Shown: positions 1 to 9,492, counted from the first letter of the stretch. The stretch: DNA of 64,000 nt from Poseidonocella sedimentorum (GCF_900116005.1 NZ_FOYI01000001.1:372001-436000), one strand, 5' to 3'. Notes: generated from the sequence alone by a model not told the origin. A program made the numbers and translations.

Positions 1-627
1 GGCGAGCCCTGGGGGTCTCAGGCCGTGGAGAACGGCGTCGGCGCGCTGCTTATCCCCGGGCGGGCGATCTGGGCCTTTGCGCCGGAAAAGGTCGTCGCGG
101 TGCGGTCCGATTGGGCCGAGCGGGAAAGCGCGATGCTGGGCCGGCTCATTCGCGCGTTGCGCCGGGCGGCGCGCTGGATCGCCGATCCCGACAGCCACTC
201 TCTCGCCGCCGAGCTTCTGGCGCGCCCCGAATACCTCGACCTTTCGCCCGACCTCCTGGGCCGCGCGCTCGACGGGCGGATGGTGATCTCGCCCTCGGGC
301 GAAGAGCGCCACGTGCCCGGCTTCATCGAATTCTATCGCGGCGGGGCGACGTTCCCCTGGCGCAGCCAGGCGGAGTGGATCGGGATGCAGCTCGCCGCGC
401 GCCTTGGGCTTGACCGCGAAGCCTCGGCCCGTGCCGCCCGAAGCGCCTTTCGGTCGGACCTGCACCGCGCCGCACTGCGCCAATACGGCGCGGATCTGCC
501 CTCTGCGTCCTCCAAGGCCGAGGGCGCGGTGCGCCAGCCGATGGAGGTCGGCGCGGAAGCGGGGCGGCTGATTCTGGAGCCGGACATGTTCTTCGATGGC
601 CGCATTTTTGAGCCAATGCCCGAGTGA
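1..627 (+). CDS. nasS: NasS-like nitrate sensor, 3' part
   Basis: The reading frame is open from the first base, so the start lies upstream. The visible 208 residues belong to the CmpA/NrtA nitrate-binding family: a GEPWGSQAV segment matches the [11 protein letters not shown] segment of the downstream NrtA, and FPWRSQAEWIGMQ is the family's C-terminal signature. In NasS/NasT systems a cytoplasmic NrtA-like protein binds nitrate and releases the ANTAR protein NasT. The ANTAR-type leader immediately downstream and the following nrt genes make NasS more likely than a second transport binding protein. The N-terminus, and so the presence or absence of a signal peptide, cannot be seen. The GTG at 25 is internal, not a start. 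Confidence 0.68.
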   Translation, partial: GEPWGSQAVENGVGALLIPGRAIWAFAPEKVVAVRSDWAERESAMLGRLIRALRRAARWIADPDSHSLAAELLARPEYLDLSPDLLGRALDGRMVISPSGEERHVPGFIEFYRGGATFPWRSQAEWIGMQLAARLGLDREASARAARSAFRSDLHRAALRQYGADLPSASSKAEGAVRQPMEVGAEAGRLILEPDMFFDGRIFEPMPE

Positions 628-741
628 CGCCGCTTTGGCGCAGAAATTTTGGGCGCATCGGGGCGCGGCGTGGGAAAATTGACCTCAATGCTACAAAACC
701 TGTTGCCCGGCGCGCCGCCCGCCACGGATAAGGGAGGTGTA

Positions 742-807
742 GCGGGCAGCGTGGCCCGCCCGACACATACCTTCCCTGTGACAGGGAACGCTGAGCAACG
801 TCGCTCG
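742..807 (+). promoter_or_regulatory. ANTAR (NasT-type) leader RNA, two hexaloop hairpins
   Basis: Hairpin P1 is GCGGGC (742-747), loop AGCGTG (748-753), GCCCGC (754-759). Hairpin P2 is TGAGC (792-796), loop AACGTC (797-802), GCTCG (803-807). Both loops are six bases with A at position 1 and G at position 4, the known ANTAR recognition rule. They are 32 nt apart, and a 17-base palindrome (772-788) lies between them. P2 shares bases 797-807 with the 5' arm of the terminator at 797-851, so the two folds exclude each other. Inference: NasT binding stabilises P2, prevents termination and switches on the nrt-nas operon when nitrate is present. Confidence 0.8.
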
Positions 808-851
808 ACCAACTGCCCTCCTCCGGCGGTTTCGGTCAGCGGCGTTTTTTT
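797..851 (+). terminator. Leader terminator upstream of nrtA
   Basis: A long hairpin pairs 797-817 with 825-846 (loop CTCCTCC, 818-824), with a one-base bulge at 806 and a two-base bulge at 832-833. It ends in an uninterrupted T run to 851. This is a textbook intrinsic terminator, placed about 50 bases before the nrtA start where it can only act as an attenuator. Its 5' arm contains the loop and 3' arm of antitermination hairpin P2. Confidence 0.82.
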
Positions 852-901
852 ATTGCCCGGCGTTCTGCGCTCCGGGTGCGATGACAGGAAGTGACAGACC
901 C

Positions 902-2269
902 ATGAAACACCTTCTCCTCGGTCTTGCAGCCACCACGGCCCTCGCGAGCCCCGGATTTGCCGAGATGCTCGAGCTTGAGAAAGACGAGCTGACCTTTGGA
1001 TTCATCAAACTGACCGACATGGCGCCGCTCGCGGTGGCCTATGAGCAGGGCTATTTCCTCGATGAGGGGCTCTTCGTGACGCTGGAGGCGCAGGCGAACT
1101 GGAAGGTGCTGCTCGACGGTGTGATCGACGGGCAACTCGACGGGGCGCATATGCTCGCCGGCCAGCCGCTCGCCGCGACGATCGGCTTCGGCACCGAGGC
1201 GCATATCATCACGCCCTTCTCGATGGACCTCAACGGCAACGGCATCACCGTCTCCAACGAGATCTGGGAGCAGATGAAGCCGAATATCCCGACCATGGAG
1301 GACGGCCGCCCGCAGCACCCGATCTCTGCCGAGGCGCTGGCGCCGGTGGTCGAAAAGTACAAGTCCGAAGGCAAGCCCTTCAACATGGGCATGGTTTTCC
1401 CGGTCTCCACCCACAACTACGAGCTGCGCTACTGGCTCGCGGCGGGCGGGCTGCATCCGGGCTATTACTCCACCGAGAACATCACCGGCCAGATCGGCGC
1501 GGATGTGCTGCTCTCGGTGACGCCGCCGCCGCAGATGCCGGCCACGCTCGAAGCGGGCACGATATATGGCTACTGCGTGGGCGAGCCGTGGAACCAGCAG
1601 GCGGTGTTCAAGGGCATCGGCGTGCCGGTCATCACCGACTATGAGCTGTGGAAGAACAACCCCGAGAAGGTCTTCGGCATCACCGCCGAATTCGCCGAGC
1701 AGTATCCCAACACCACCAAAGCCGTGACCAAGGCGCTCATCCGCGCGGCGATCTGGCTGGACGAGAACGACAACGCCAACCGCCCCGAAGCGGTGGAGAT
1801 CCTCAGCCGCTCGGAATACGTGGGCGCGGACTACGACGTGATTGCCAACTCGATGACCGGCACGTTCGAATACGAGAAGGGCGATACCCGCGAGGTGCCG
1901 GACTTCAACGTGTTCTTCCGCTACAACGCGACCTACCCGTTCTACTCCGACGCGGTCTGGTACCTCACGCAGATGCGCCGCTGGGGCCAGATCACCGAGC
2001 CCAAGCCCGACAGCTGGTACGATGAGGTGGCCAAGTCGGTCTACCGGCCGGACATCTATCTTGGCGCCGCGCGCATGCTGGTGGACGAAGGGCTGGCCGA
2101 TGAGGCGGATTTCCCCTGGGACAGCGACGGCTACAAGGCGGCGACCCCGGCGGAGGATATCATCGATGGCATCCCTTACGACGGCCGCACACCCAACGCC
2201 TATCTCGACAGCCTGCCGATCGGGCTGAAGGGCGAGCAGATCGTCGTTGGTACGGACGTTCAGGGCTGA
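902..2269 (+). CDS. nrtA: Nitrate ABC transporter substrate-binding protein
   Basis: Periplasmic nitrate/nitrite receptor of the NrtABC(D) importer, 455 aa. The start at 902 is chosen because it begins a good signal peptide ([20 protein letters not shown]) and has AGGAAG upstream; the alternative ATG at 881 has no ribosome-binding site and would put seven extra residues before the signal. Family landmarks are the early [16 protein letters not shown] segment, [21 protein letters not shown] and the C-terminal [17 protein letters not shown]. It opens the nrt-nas operon directly after the leader attenuator, and a strong intercistronic hairpin follows it. Confidence 0.93.
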   Translation: MKHLLLGLAATTALASPGFAEMLELEKDELTFGFIKLTDMAPLAVAYEQGYFLDEGLFVTLEAQANWKVLLDGVIDGQLDGAHMLAGQPLAATIGFGTEAHIITPFSMDLNGNGITVSNEIWEQMKPNIPTMEDGRPQHPISAEALAPVVEKYKSEGKPFNMGMVFPVSTHNYELRYWLAAGGLHPGYYSTENITGQIGADVLLSVTPPPQMPATLEAGTIYGYCVGEPWNQQAVFKGIGVPVITDYELWKNNPEKVFGITAEFAEQYPNTTKAVTKALIRAAIWLDENDNANRPEAVEILSRSEYVGADYDVIANSMTGTFEYEKGDTREVPDFNVFFRYNATYPFYSDAVWYLTQMRRWGQITEPKPDSWYDEVAKSVYRPDIYLGAARMLVDEGLADEADFPWDSDGYKAATPAEDIIDGIPYDGRTPNAYLDSLPIGLKGEQIVVGTDVQG

Positions 2270-2284
2270 GCCCGTCACCAAGCC

Positions 2285-2339
2285 GGGATGGCGGAGCCGG
2301 CGCTCGCTCCTGACGGAGCATCGCCCCGCCCGCCATCCC
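2285..2339 (+). other. nrtA-nrtB intercistronic hairpin
   Basis: GGGATGGCG (2285-2293) pairs perfectly with CGCCATCCC (2331-2339), and a nested GCTCC-TGAC-GGAGC hairpin sits at 2306-2319. No T run follows, so it is not an ordinary terminator. Such structures after binding-protein genes are known to protect the upstream mRNA or partly block transcription, giving more binding protein than permease. That role is inferred here. Confidence 0.55.
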
Positions 2340-2361
2340 CTGCCAAGAGGGAAACACCACG

Positions 2362-3444
2362 ATGACGACCGTAGACCCGAATTTCTCGCAGAGCGCGGCG
2401 CGCGAAGCCCGCAAGGCGCGTCTCTTCACCCGCATCAATGCGGCGGACAAGTGGTTTCAGGTCCTTGGCCTGAGCTGGATCACGCCGGTGCTCAAGGCAG
2501 CGGCGGGGGACAATCCCAAGGCCCAGACCAAGGAAATCTGGCGCCTGCTCGGGGTGCCGCTTATGGCGATCTGCGCGTTTTTGCTGATGTGGGGTACGCT
2601 GGCGCCCAAGGTGCAGACCTCGCTCGGGGCGGTTCCCGGGCCGGGGCAGGTCTGGACCGAGGTGGTCAATCTGCATGAGGATGCGCAGAACAAGGCCGAG
2701 AAGCGCGCCAAGTTCGAGACGATGGTCGAGACGCGCAACGAGAGGCTGATCGCGGCGGGCCGCGCGGATGAGGTCAAATCCGTGGCCTACACCGGCGCGC
2801 CGTCTTACTACGATCAGATCTGGACCTCGATCAAGACGGTCTTCTTCGGCTTCATTGTCGCCACTGCGGTTGCCGTCCCGCTCGGGATTGCCGCCGGGCT
2901 TTCGCCCACCGCCAATGCCGCGCTGAACCCGCTGATCCAGATCTTCAAGCCGGTCTCGCCGCTGGCCTGGTTGCCGATCGTGACCATGATCGTCTCGGCG
3001 GTTTATGCCACCAATGACGGGCTCTTTGCCAAGTCCTTCCTGATTTCGGCCATCACCGTGACGCTCTGCTCGCTCTGGCCCACGCTGATCAACACGGCGC
3101 TCGGGGTGGCCTCGATCGACAAGGATCTGATCAACGTCTCCAAGGTGCTCAAGATGAACACCTACACCAAGATCACCAAGCTGGTGCTGCCCTCGGCGCT
3201 CCCGCTCATCTTCACCGGGCTGCGGCTGTCGCTCGGGGTTGGCTGGATGGTGCTCATCGCGGCTGAGATGCTTGCGCAGAACCCCGGGCTCGGCAAGTTC
3301 GTCTGGGATGAGTTTCAGAACGGCTCCAGCCAGTCGCTCGCCAAGATCATGGTCGCGGTGCTGACCATCGGGATTATCGGCTTTCTGCTCGATCGGGTGA
3401 TGTTCGCACTGCAATCGCTCTTCACCTTTTCCAACAACCGGTGA
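2362..3444 (+). CDS. nrtB: Nitrate ABC transporter permease
   Basis: Inner-membrane permease, 360 aa, of the NrtB/SsuC type in the binding-protein-dependent transport (MetI-like) superfamily. A cytoplasmic N-terminus of roughly 65 residues precedes a first membrane segment around 66-85. A periplasmic stretch of about 70 residues then leads to the core transmembrane domain (about 155-350). The ATPase-contact loop is recognisable in the [17 protein letters not shown] region. GAGGGA lies about ten bases before the ATG. The stop codon overlaps the region before the ATPase gene, so translation is probably coupled. Confidence 0.92.
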   Translation: MTTVDPNFSQSAAREARKARLFTRINAADKWFQVLGLSWITPVLKAAAGDNPKAQTKEIWRLLGVPLMAICAFLLMWGTLAPKVQTSLGAVPGPGQVWTEVVNLHEDAQNKAEKRAKFETMVETRNERLIAAGRADEVKSVAYTGAPSYYDQIWTSIKTVFFGFIVATAVAVPLGIAAGLSPTANAALNPLIQIFKPVSPLAWLPIVTMIVSAVYATNDGLFAKSFLISAITVTLCSLWPTLINTALGVASIDKDLINVSKVLKMNTYTKITKLVLPSALPLIFTGLRLSLGVGWMVLIAAEMLAQNPGLGKFVWDEFQNGSSQSLAKIMVAVLTIGIIGFLLDRVMFALQSLFTFSNNR

Positions 3445-3449
3445 GCGCC

Positions 3450-5135
3450 ATGAGTTTTATCGCCTTCGACAACGTGTCCAAATCCTTCGGGGAGGGGACG
3501 GCCAGAGCGGATGTCCTGCGCGGCATCGACCTGCAGATCGAGGAGGGCGAGTTCCTCGTCATCCTCGGCTTTTCCGGCACGGGCAAGACCACGCTGATCA
3601 ATCTGATGTCCGGTCTGGAGAGGCCGACGAGCGGTTCGGTCACGTTCAAGGGCAAGCCGATCACCGGGCCGGGCCCGGAGCGCGGCGTGATCTTCCAGAG
3701 CTACTCGCTCATGCCATGGCTCACGGTCACGGGGAACGTGGCGCTGGCGGTCGACACGGTGTTTCCCAAGCTCTCCAAGGCGCAGAAGGCCGACAAGGTC
3801 GCGCATTACGTCGATATGGTGGGGCTGGGCCACGCCGCTACCCGGCGCCCCGCCGAGCTTTCTGGCGGGATGCGCCAGCGGGTCAACGTGGCGCGGGCGC
3901 TGGCGATGAACCCCGAGGTGCTGCTGCTGGACGAGCCGCTGTCGGCGCTGGATGCGCTGACGCGTGCCAATCTCGCCGATGAGATCGAGGCGATCTGGGA
4001 GGCGGAGCGCAAGACCTGCGTGCTCATCACCAACGATGTGGACGAGGCGATCGTCCTGGCCGACCGCATCATCGCGCTGAACCCCGACGGCACGCTCGGC
4101 CGGGAGTTCACGGTCGATATTCCGCGCCCGAGGGACCGCACCGAGATGAACCACCACGAGGGGTTCAAGACCCTGCGCGGCGAGGTCACGACCTACCTCA
4201 TGGATGTGGGCATCGAAGCCAAGGTGGAGGGCAAGAAGACGCTGCCCGACGTGGTCCCGATCCACGGGGTGCCTGCTGCGGTGGCCGAGGCGCAGGCGGG
4301 GCTCCTCGACGAGCGCTTCCTCGATTTCTCGCAGCTTCACAAGATCTACCCCACGCCCAAGGGGCCGCTCACCGTGGTCGAGGATTTCGACCTCAAGATC
4401 AATCGCGGCGAGTTCATTTCGCTGATCGGCCATTCCGGTTGCGGCAAGTCGACGGTCCTGACCATGGCGGCGGGGCTCAACGATATCTCCAAGGGCGCGA
4501 TCAAGCTCGATGGCCGGCATGTCGAGGGGGCCGATCCCGAGCGCGCCGTGGTCTTTCAGTCGCCCTCGCTCTTTCCCTGGCTCACCGCCAAGGAGAACGT
4601 CTCGATCGGGGTGGACAAGGTCTATCCCAAGGCGAGCCGCGCCGAGCGGCAGGATGTGGTGGAATACTACCTCGAACGGGTGGGCCTCGCGGATGCGATG
4701 GACAAGTCCGCCACGGATCTGTCGAACGGGATGAAACAGCGCGTGGGCATTGCGCGGGCCTTTGCGCTCAGCCCCAAGCTGCTGCTGCTCGATGAGCCGT
4801 TCGGCATGCTCGACAGCCTCACCCGCTGGGAATTGCAGGAGGTGCTGATGGAGGTCTGGTCGCGGACCAAGGTCACCGCGATCTGCGTCACCCATGATGT
4901 GGACGAGGCGATCCTTCTGGCTGATCGGGTGGTCATGATGACCAACGGCCCGCAAGCCACGATCGGCAAGATCACCGAGGTCGATCTGCCCCGGCCGCGC
5001 ACGCGCAAGGCGCTTCTGGAGCATCCGGATTACTATAACTACCGCCAGGAGGTCCTTGATTTTCTGGAGGAATACGAGCACGGCGCCAAGCCAAAACCGG
5101 CCCCGAAACCCGCCACGCCCATCGCCGCGGAGTAA
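3450..5135 (+). CDS. nrtC: Nitrate ABC transporter ATPase, two fused ABC domains
   Basis: A 561-aa protein with two complete ABC ATPase cassettes. The first has Walker [10 protein letters not shown], signature LSGGMRQR and Walker [12 protein letters not shown]. The second, starting near residue 290, has [17 protein letters not shown] and [11 protein letters not shown]. Each ends in the NrtC/D-type tail that follows the D-loop and H-loop. In cyanobacteria these are two proteins, NrtC (with an extra binding-like domain) and NrtD; here both nucleotide-binding domains lie in one chain and no regulatory domain is present. ATG 3450 is preferred over GTG 3441 because GGTGAG lies just upstream of it. 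The C-terminus is Pro/Ala/Lys-rich. Confidence 0.92.
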   Translation: MSFIAFDNVSKSFGEGTARADVLRGIDLQIEEGEFLVILGFSGTGKTTLINLMSGLERPTSGSVTFKGKPITGPGPERGVIFQSYSLMPWLTVTGNVALAVDTVFPKLSKAQKADKVAHYVDMVGLGHAATRRPAELSGGMRQRVNVARALAMNPEVLLLDEPLSALDALTRANLADEIEAIWEAERKTCVLITNDVDEAIVLADRIIALNPDGTLGREFTVDIPRPRDRTEMNHHEGFKTLRGEVTTYLMDVGIEAKVEGKKTLPDVVPIHGVPAAVAEAQAGLLDERFLDFSQLHKIYPTPKGPLTVVEDFDLKINRGEFISLIGHSGCGKSTVLTMAAGLNDISKGAIKLDGRHVEGADPERAVVFQSPSLFPWLTAKENVSIGVDKVYPKASRAERQDVVEYYLERVGLADAMDKSATDLSNGMKQRVGIARAFALSPKLLLLDEPFGMLDSLTRWELQEVLMEVWSRTKVTAICVTHDVDEAILLADRVVMMTNGPQATIGKITEVDLPRPRTRKALLEHPDYYNYRQEVLDFLEEYEHGAKPKPAPKPATPIAAE

Positions 5136-5141
5136 CCCGAT

Positions 5142-5624
5142 ATGCAAGACCGCGAGATCCAGCTTGTTCAGGACAGTTTCGCTCAGGTGGTTCCGATCGC
5201 CGATACGGCGGCCGAGATATTCTATGCCCGGCTCTTCGAAATCGCGCCCGAGGTCCGCCCGATGTTCAAGGGCGACATGGCCGGTCAGGGCAAGAAGCTC
5301 ATGGCCACGCTTGCCGTTGTGGTGAACGGGCTGCGCGATCTGGACAAGATCGTGCCGGTGGCCAAGGGGCTGGCGGTGCGGCATGTGGGCTATGGCGTCG
5401 AGGCGGCGCACTATGAGCCGGTGGGAGAGGCGCTGCTCTTCACGCTCGAAAAAGGGCTCGGGGACGACTTCACGCCTGACGTGCGCTCGGCTTGGGCGGG
5501 CGCTTATTCCCTCCTGTCCGGCGTGATGATCGAGGCGGCTTACCCGCGGCCGCTGGTGGATGACGTGGTCGCCTCTCGTGCCCTGCCAGGGGCCGAAAAA
5601 CCCTGGTGGAAGTTCTGGGGATGA
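5142..5624 (+). CDS. Single-domain globin
   Basis: A 160-aa globin of the bacterial Vgb/flavohaemoglobin-head type, without a reductase domain. It shows the F-helix segment RHVGYGVEAAHY, whose histidine is the expected proximal haem ligand, followed by PVGEALLFTLEKGLG and the GH-region AWAGAYSLL. It lies between the nitrate transporter and the nitrate reductase genes and overlaps the next start by four bases (ATGA), so it belongs to the operon. The likely task is to handle nitric oxide, or oxygen, produced or needed during nitrate/nitrite turnover; this is inferred from context. Confidence 0.85.
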   Translation: MQDREIQLVQDSFAQVVPIADTAAEIFYARLFEIAPEVRPMFKGDMAGQGKKLMATLAVVVNGLRDLDKIVPVAKGLAVRHVGYGVEAAHYEPVGEALLFTLEKGLGDDFTPDVRSAWAGAYSLLSGVMIEAAYPRPLVDDVVASRALPGAEKPWWKFWG

Positions 5625-6859
5625 GGCCCCGGTTGATCGTTGTCGGTGCCGGGATGGCGGCGGGCCGGGCATTGGAGCGCCTGATCGAGGCCGACCCGCA
5701 TGCCTATGACATCACCGTGTTCAACGCCGAGCCCCGTGGGAGCTACAACCGCATCATGCTCTCGCCGGTTCTGGCCGGGGAGAAGCGGTTCGCGGAGATC
5801 GTGACCCACGATGCGGCCTGGTACGCGCGCCACGGCATCACCTGCCGGTTCGGCGAGCGTTTGGCCTCCATCGATCCGGCCGCGAAGATCGTGACCGCGC
5901 AAGACGGCGAGGTTTTGCCCTACGACAAACTCCTGCTCGCCACCGGATCCGCGCCCGTCATCATCCCGCTGCCGGGGCATGAGGTCGACGGGGTCATCGC
6001 CTATCGCGATCTGGAAGACACCGAGCGGATGATGGCCATGGGGCCGGGGCGGCGGGTCGTGGTGATCGGCGGCGGGCTGCTGGGGCTGGAGGCTGCGGCC
6101 GGGATGGCGGCGCGGGGGGCTGAGGTCACGGTGGTGCATCTCATGGGGCATCTGATGGAACGGCAGCTTGACGCGACGGCGGGCGGGATGCTCGCGGAGT
6201 CGCTGCGCGGCCGGGGGATCACCGTGCTTTGCGGCGCGAATTCGCGCGAAATTGCGGGCGAGGCGGGCAAGGTCCGCGCGCTCCTGCTCGACGATGGGAC
6301 AGAGCTGCCCTGCGATCTGCTGGTGATGGCGGTGGGCATCCGTCCCAATACCGCGCTTGCCGCGGCGGCCGGGATCGAGACGGGACGGGGCATCATCGTC
6401 GATGACCACATGCGCAGCAGCGCCCCGGACATCCTCGCGATCGGCGAATGCGTTGAGCATCGCGGCGCGCTGTTCGGCCTCGTCGCGCCCTGTTTCGATC
6501 AGGCGGAGGTCGCGGCGCAGACGCTTCTCGGGGCCGAGGCCGTCTTCACACCGCGCGACGTCGCAACGCAGCTCAAGGTGACGGGGTGCGCTCTTTTCAG
6601 CGCGGGCGATTTCGCGGCAGGAGAAGAGCGCGACGAGATCGTGCTGCACGACCCCTTGCGCGAGAGCTACCGCCGCCTCGTGCTGGAGGGCGACCGGCTC
6701 ATCGGCGCGGTGTTTTACGGCGATACGCGCGACAGCGCCTGGTTCCTCGATCTGATCCGCAGCGGCGCCGATATCTCGGCCATCCGCGAGACGCTGATCT
6801 TCGGCCCTGTCGCCCAGACGGTGCCCGCGCGCCCGGCCTTGCAGGGGGTGGCGGCGTGA
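5621..6859 (+). CDS. FAD/NAD(P)H electron-transfer subunit for nitrate assimilation
   Basis: A 412-aa two-dinucleotide-binding-fold flavoprotein resembling the N-terminal part of NirB and the NasB/NasC electron-transfer proteins. It has an FAD motif VVGAGMAAGRALE, the family segment GSYNRIMLSPVLAGE, an NAD(P)H motif VVIGGGLLGLEAAAGMAARG near residue 145, and a second FAD contact DILAIGECVEHRG. It carries no iron-sulfur or sirohaem domain. Start 5621 forms the ATGA overlap with the globin gene, and its stop overlaps the nasA start in the same way. It most likely passes electrons from NAD(P)H to the BFD iron-sulfur domain at the end of NasA. Confidence 0.85.
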   Translation: MRPRLIVVGAGMAAGRALERLIEADPHAYDITVFNAEPRGSYNRIMLSPVLAGEKRFAEIVTHDAAWYARHGITCRFGERLASIDPAAKIVTAQDGEVLPYDKLLLATGSAPVIIPLPGHEVDGVIAYRDLEDTERMMAMGPGRRVVVIGGGLLGLEAAAGMAARGAEVTVVHLMGHLMERQLDATAGGMLAESLRGRGITVLCGANSREIAGEAGKVRALLLDDGTELPCDLLVMAVGIRPNTALAAAAGIETGRGIIVDDHMRSSAPDILAIGECVEHRGALFGLVAPCFDQAEVAAQTLLGAEAVFTPRDVATQLKVTGCALFSAGDFAAGEERDEIVLHDPLRESYRRLVLEGDRLIGAVFYGDTRDSAWFLDLIRSGADISAIRETLIFGPVAQTVPARPALQGVAA

Positions 6860-9492
6860 TGGACGGCATGGAGCTTCCCGCGATCCGCTCGACCTGCGCC
6901 TATTGCGGGGTCGGCTGCGGTGTGCTGCTGCGGCCGGACGGGCAGGGCGGCGCGCTGGTGACGGGCGATCCTGACCACCCGGCGAATTTCGGGCGCCTGT
7001 GCTCCAAGGGCTCGGCGCTCGGCGAAACCCTCGGGCTTGAGGGCCGCCTGCTGCGCCCCCGGATCGGCGCCGATGACACCGACTGGGACACGGCGCTCGA
7101 TCTCGTCGCCACACGCTTCGCCGACACCATCGCCGAACACGGGCCCGACAGCGTCGCCTTCTACGTTTCGGGCCAGCTCCTGACCGAAGATTACTACGTG
7201 GCCAACAAGCTGATGAAGGGCTTCATCGGCTCGGCCAATATCGACACCAACTCGCGGCTCTGCATGGCCTCGACCGTTGCGGGCCAGCGGCGCGCCTTCG
7301 GCACCGACACGGTCCCCGGGACCTACGAGGATCTAGAAGAAGCCGACCTGATCGTGCTCGTCGGCTCCAACCTCGCCTGGTGCCACCCGGTGCTGCACCA
7401 ACGCATCCTCGCCGCGCAGGCGCTCAGGCCGGAGATGAAGCTGGTCGTCGTCGATCCGCGCCGGACGGTGAGCTGCGACGGAGCGGACCTGCACCTGATG
7501 CTCGAGTCTGGCTCGGACGTGGCGCTGTTCAACGGGCTCTTGAACGAGATTGACCGGCGCGGCGCGGCCGATGAGGCCTATCTGCGCCACGTGACCGGCG
7601 CGGCCGAGGCCTTCGGCGCCGCGGCTGAGGCGGATCTTTCGGTGACCGGGCTCGCGCCCGAAGACCTCGCCGCCTTCTACGATCTCTGGATCGGCACCAA
7701 AAAGGTCGTCACGATCTTCAGCCAGGGGGTCAACCAGTCGTCCTCGGGCAGCGACAAGGTCAACGCGATCCTCAATTGCCATCTGGCGACGGGCCGGATC
7801 GGCACGCCGGGCTGCGGCCCGTTTTCCGTCACCGGCCAGCCCAACGCCATGGGCGGGCGCGAGGTGGGCGGGCTGGCCAACATGCTCGCTTGCCACCTCG
7901 ATATCGAGAACCCCGATCATCGCGGGGCCGTGCGCGATTTCTGGTCCGCGCCGCGCATGCCCGAGGCGCAGGGCGCCAAGGCGGTCGAGATGTTTCGCCG
8001 CGTGGCGACGGGCGAGATCAAGGCGCTCTGGATCATCCACACCAACCCGGCGGTCTCGATGCCGGACGCCGATGCGGTGCGCGATGCGATCGCGGGATGC
8101 GACTTCACCGTCGTCAGCGATGTGACTGCCCGGAACGACACCGCGCAGCTCGCCGATGTGCTCTTGCCGGCGGCCGCCTGGGGCGAGAAGGACGGGACGG
8201 TGACCAACTCGGACCGCACCATCAGCCGCCAGCGCGCCGTCCTGCCCCCGCCGGGGGAGGCCCTGCCGGACTGGCAGATCCTCGCCGAGGTCGCGCGCCG
8301 TATGGGCTGGGCCGAGGCCTTCGACTACTCCGGGCCCAGCGAGATTTTCCGCGAATTCGCCGCGCTTTCGGGGATCGCCGCGAGCTTCGGCAAGGACTTT
8401 GACATTTCGGCCTTGAGCGATCTGTCGGACACGGGCTACCGCAACCTCGCCCCGGTGCGCTGGCCGGTGAGCGCCGCGCGGCAGGGCGGGCGTTTCTTCG
8501 GCGACGGGCGGTTCTTTCATCCCGGGGGCAAGGCGCGGATGCTCCCGCTCGCCTATCGCCCCCCCGCGGCCCGGACCGCGCCGCGCTATCCCTTCCGCTT
8601 CAATACCGGGCGCATCCGCGACCAGTGGCACACGATGACGCGCACGGCCCTCGCGCCGCGCCTTTCGGCGCATCTGCCCGAGCCGTTCCTCGAGATCCAC
8701 CCCGAAGATGCCCGGCGGCTCGGGATCGGCGCGCGCGATCTGGTCTCGGTCCGCAGCCCGCAGGGCGGCGCGATCCTGCGCGCGCGGATCACCGATGCGG
8801 TCAAGCCCGGCGATGTCTTCGCGCCCATCCATTGGACGGCCCAGACCGCGCCCTCGGGGCGGATCGACGCGCTCGTCCCCGGCATCACGGACCCGGTTTC
8901 GGGCCAGCCCGAGAGCAAGGCGGCGGTGGTCGCGGTGGAGAAATTCGACGCGGGCTGGCATGCCTTCGCGATGACCTCGGGCGCGCTTGATCTCTCCTGC
9001 GAATACTGGGCCGTTGCCCGGACCGAGGCCGGCGCGCGCGCCGAGATGGCCGGGCGCGACGCCCCCGCGGATTGGGAGGCCGAGGCGCGGCGGATCTTCG
9101 GACTTTCGGGCGGTGTGGTGCAATCGGTGGAGGATCGCGCGGCGGGGCTCACCCGGCTGGCCTTTCACGAGGGCGGCCGGCTGCGCGCCGCGATCTTCGT
9201 CTCCAGAGAGCCGTCCGCGCTCATGCGTGACTACCTCGCGACGCTGCCGGGGGCCGAGGCGATTGACGTGCTCACCGGGCGCACCCCCGCCGACCGGCCC
9301 GATCCCGGGCCGATCCTCTGCTCCTGTTTCGGCGTCGGGGTGAACACCATCCTGCGCGCGATCGAGGAGGGCGCGGCCCTGACGGTCGAGCAGGTCGGCG
9401 AGGTCTTGCAGGCGGGGACCAATTGCGGCTCCTGCCGGCCTGAGATCGCGGCGCTGATCGCGGCCTCGGCGCGGCGCGAGGCGGCGGAATAG
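6859..9492 (+). CDS. nasA: Assimilatory nitrate reductase catalytic subunit
   Basis: An 877-aa cytoplasmic Mo-bisMGD oxidoreductase. An N-terminal 4Fe-4S site (CAYCGVGC, then a fourth Cys in GRLCSKG) is followed by the molybdopterin oxidoreductase domain and the C-terminal molydopterin dinucleotide-binding domain (from about residue 575). The last 60 residues form a BFD-like [2Fe-2S] domain with cysteines in ILCSCFGVG and TNCGSCRPE, typical of NasA. The start at 6859 overlaps the preceding TGA; a longer frame upstream is only the shadow of the flavoprotein gene. It reduces nitrate to nitrite. No nitrite reductase gene follows in this window. Confidence 0.94.
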   Translation: MDGMELPAIRSTCAYCGVGCGVLLRPDGQGGALVTGDPDHPANFGRLCSKGSALGETLGLEGRLLRPRIGADDTDWDTALDLVATRFADTIAEHGPDSVAFYVSGQLLTEDYYVANKLMKGFIGSANIDTNSRLCMASTVAGQRRAFGTDTVPGTYEDLEEADLIVLVGSNLAWCHPVLHQRILAAQALRPEMKLVVVDPRRTVSCDGADLHLMLESGSDVALFNGLLNEIDRRGAADEAYLRHVTGAAEAFGAAAEADLSVTGLAPEDLAAFYDLWIGTKKVVTIFSQGVNQSSSGSDKVNAILNCHLATGRIGTPGCGPFSVTGQPNAMGGREVGGLANMLACHLDIENPDHRGAVRDFWSAPRMPEAQGAKAVEMFRRVATGEIKALWIIHTNPAVSMPDADAVRDAIAGCDFTVVSDVTARNDTAQLADVLLPAAAWGEKDGTVTNSDRTISRQRAVLPPPGEALPDWQILAEVARRMGWAEAFDYSGPSEIFREFAALSGIAASFGKDFDISALSDLSDTGYRNLAPVRWPVSAARQGGRFFGDGRFFHPGGKARMLPLAYRPPAARTAPRYPFRFNTGRIRDQWHTMTRTALAPRLSAHLPEPFLEIHPEDARRLGIGARDLVSVRSPQGGAILRARITDAVKPGDVFAPIHWTAQTAPSGRIDALVPGITDPVSGQPESKAAVVAVEKFDAGWHAFAMTSGALDLSCEYWAVARTEAGARAEMAGRDAPADWEAEARRIFGLSGGVVQSVEDRAAGLTRLAFHEGGRLRAAIFVSREPSALMRDYLATLPGAEAIDVLTGRTPADRPDPGPILCSCFGVGVNTILRAIEEGAALTVEQVGEVLQAGTNCGSCRPEIAALIAASARREAAE

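Noticed and set aside
679-700. TTGACC resembling a sigma-70 -35 box upstream of the nrt leader
   Set aside because: No acceptable -10 at 16-18 bases; too weak to annotate.
836-2281. Long minus-strand open frame opposite nrtA
   Set aside because: It is the complement of a clear nrtA gene, its product is His/Arg/Val-rich without any motif, and such antisense frames are usual in GC-rich DNA.
3315-5672. 785-residue minus-strand frame over the ATPase gene
   Set aside because: It mirrors two ABC cassettes and the globin on the other strand; no family motif or start site.
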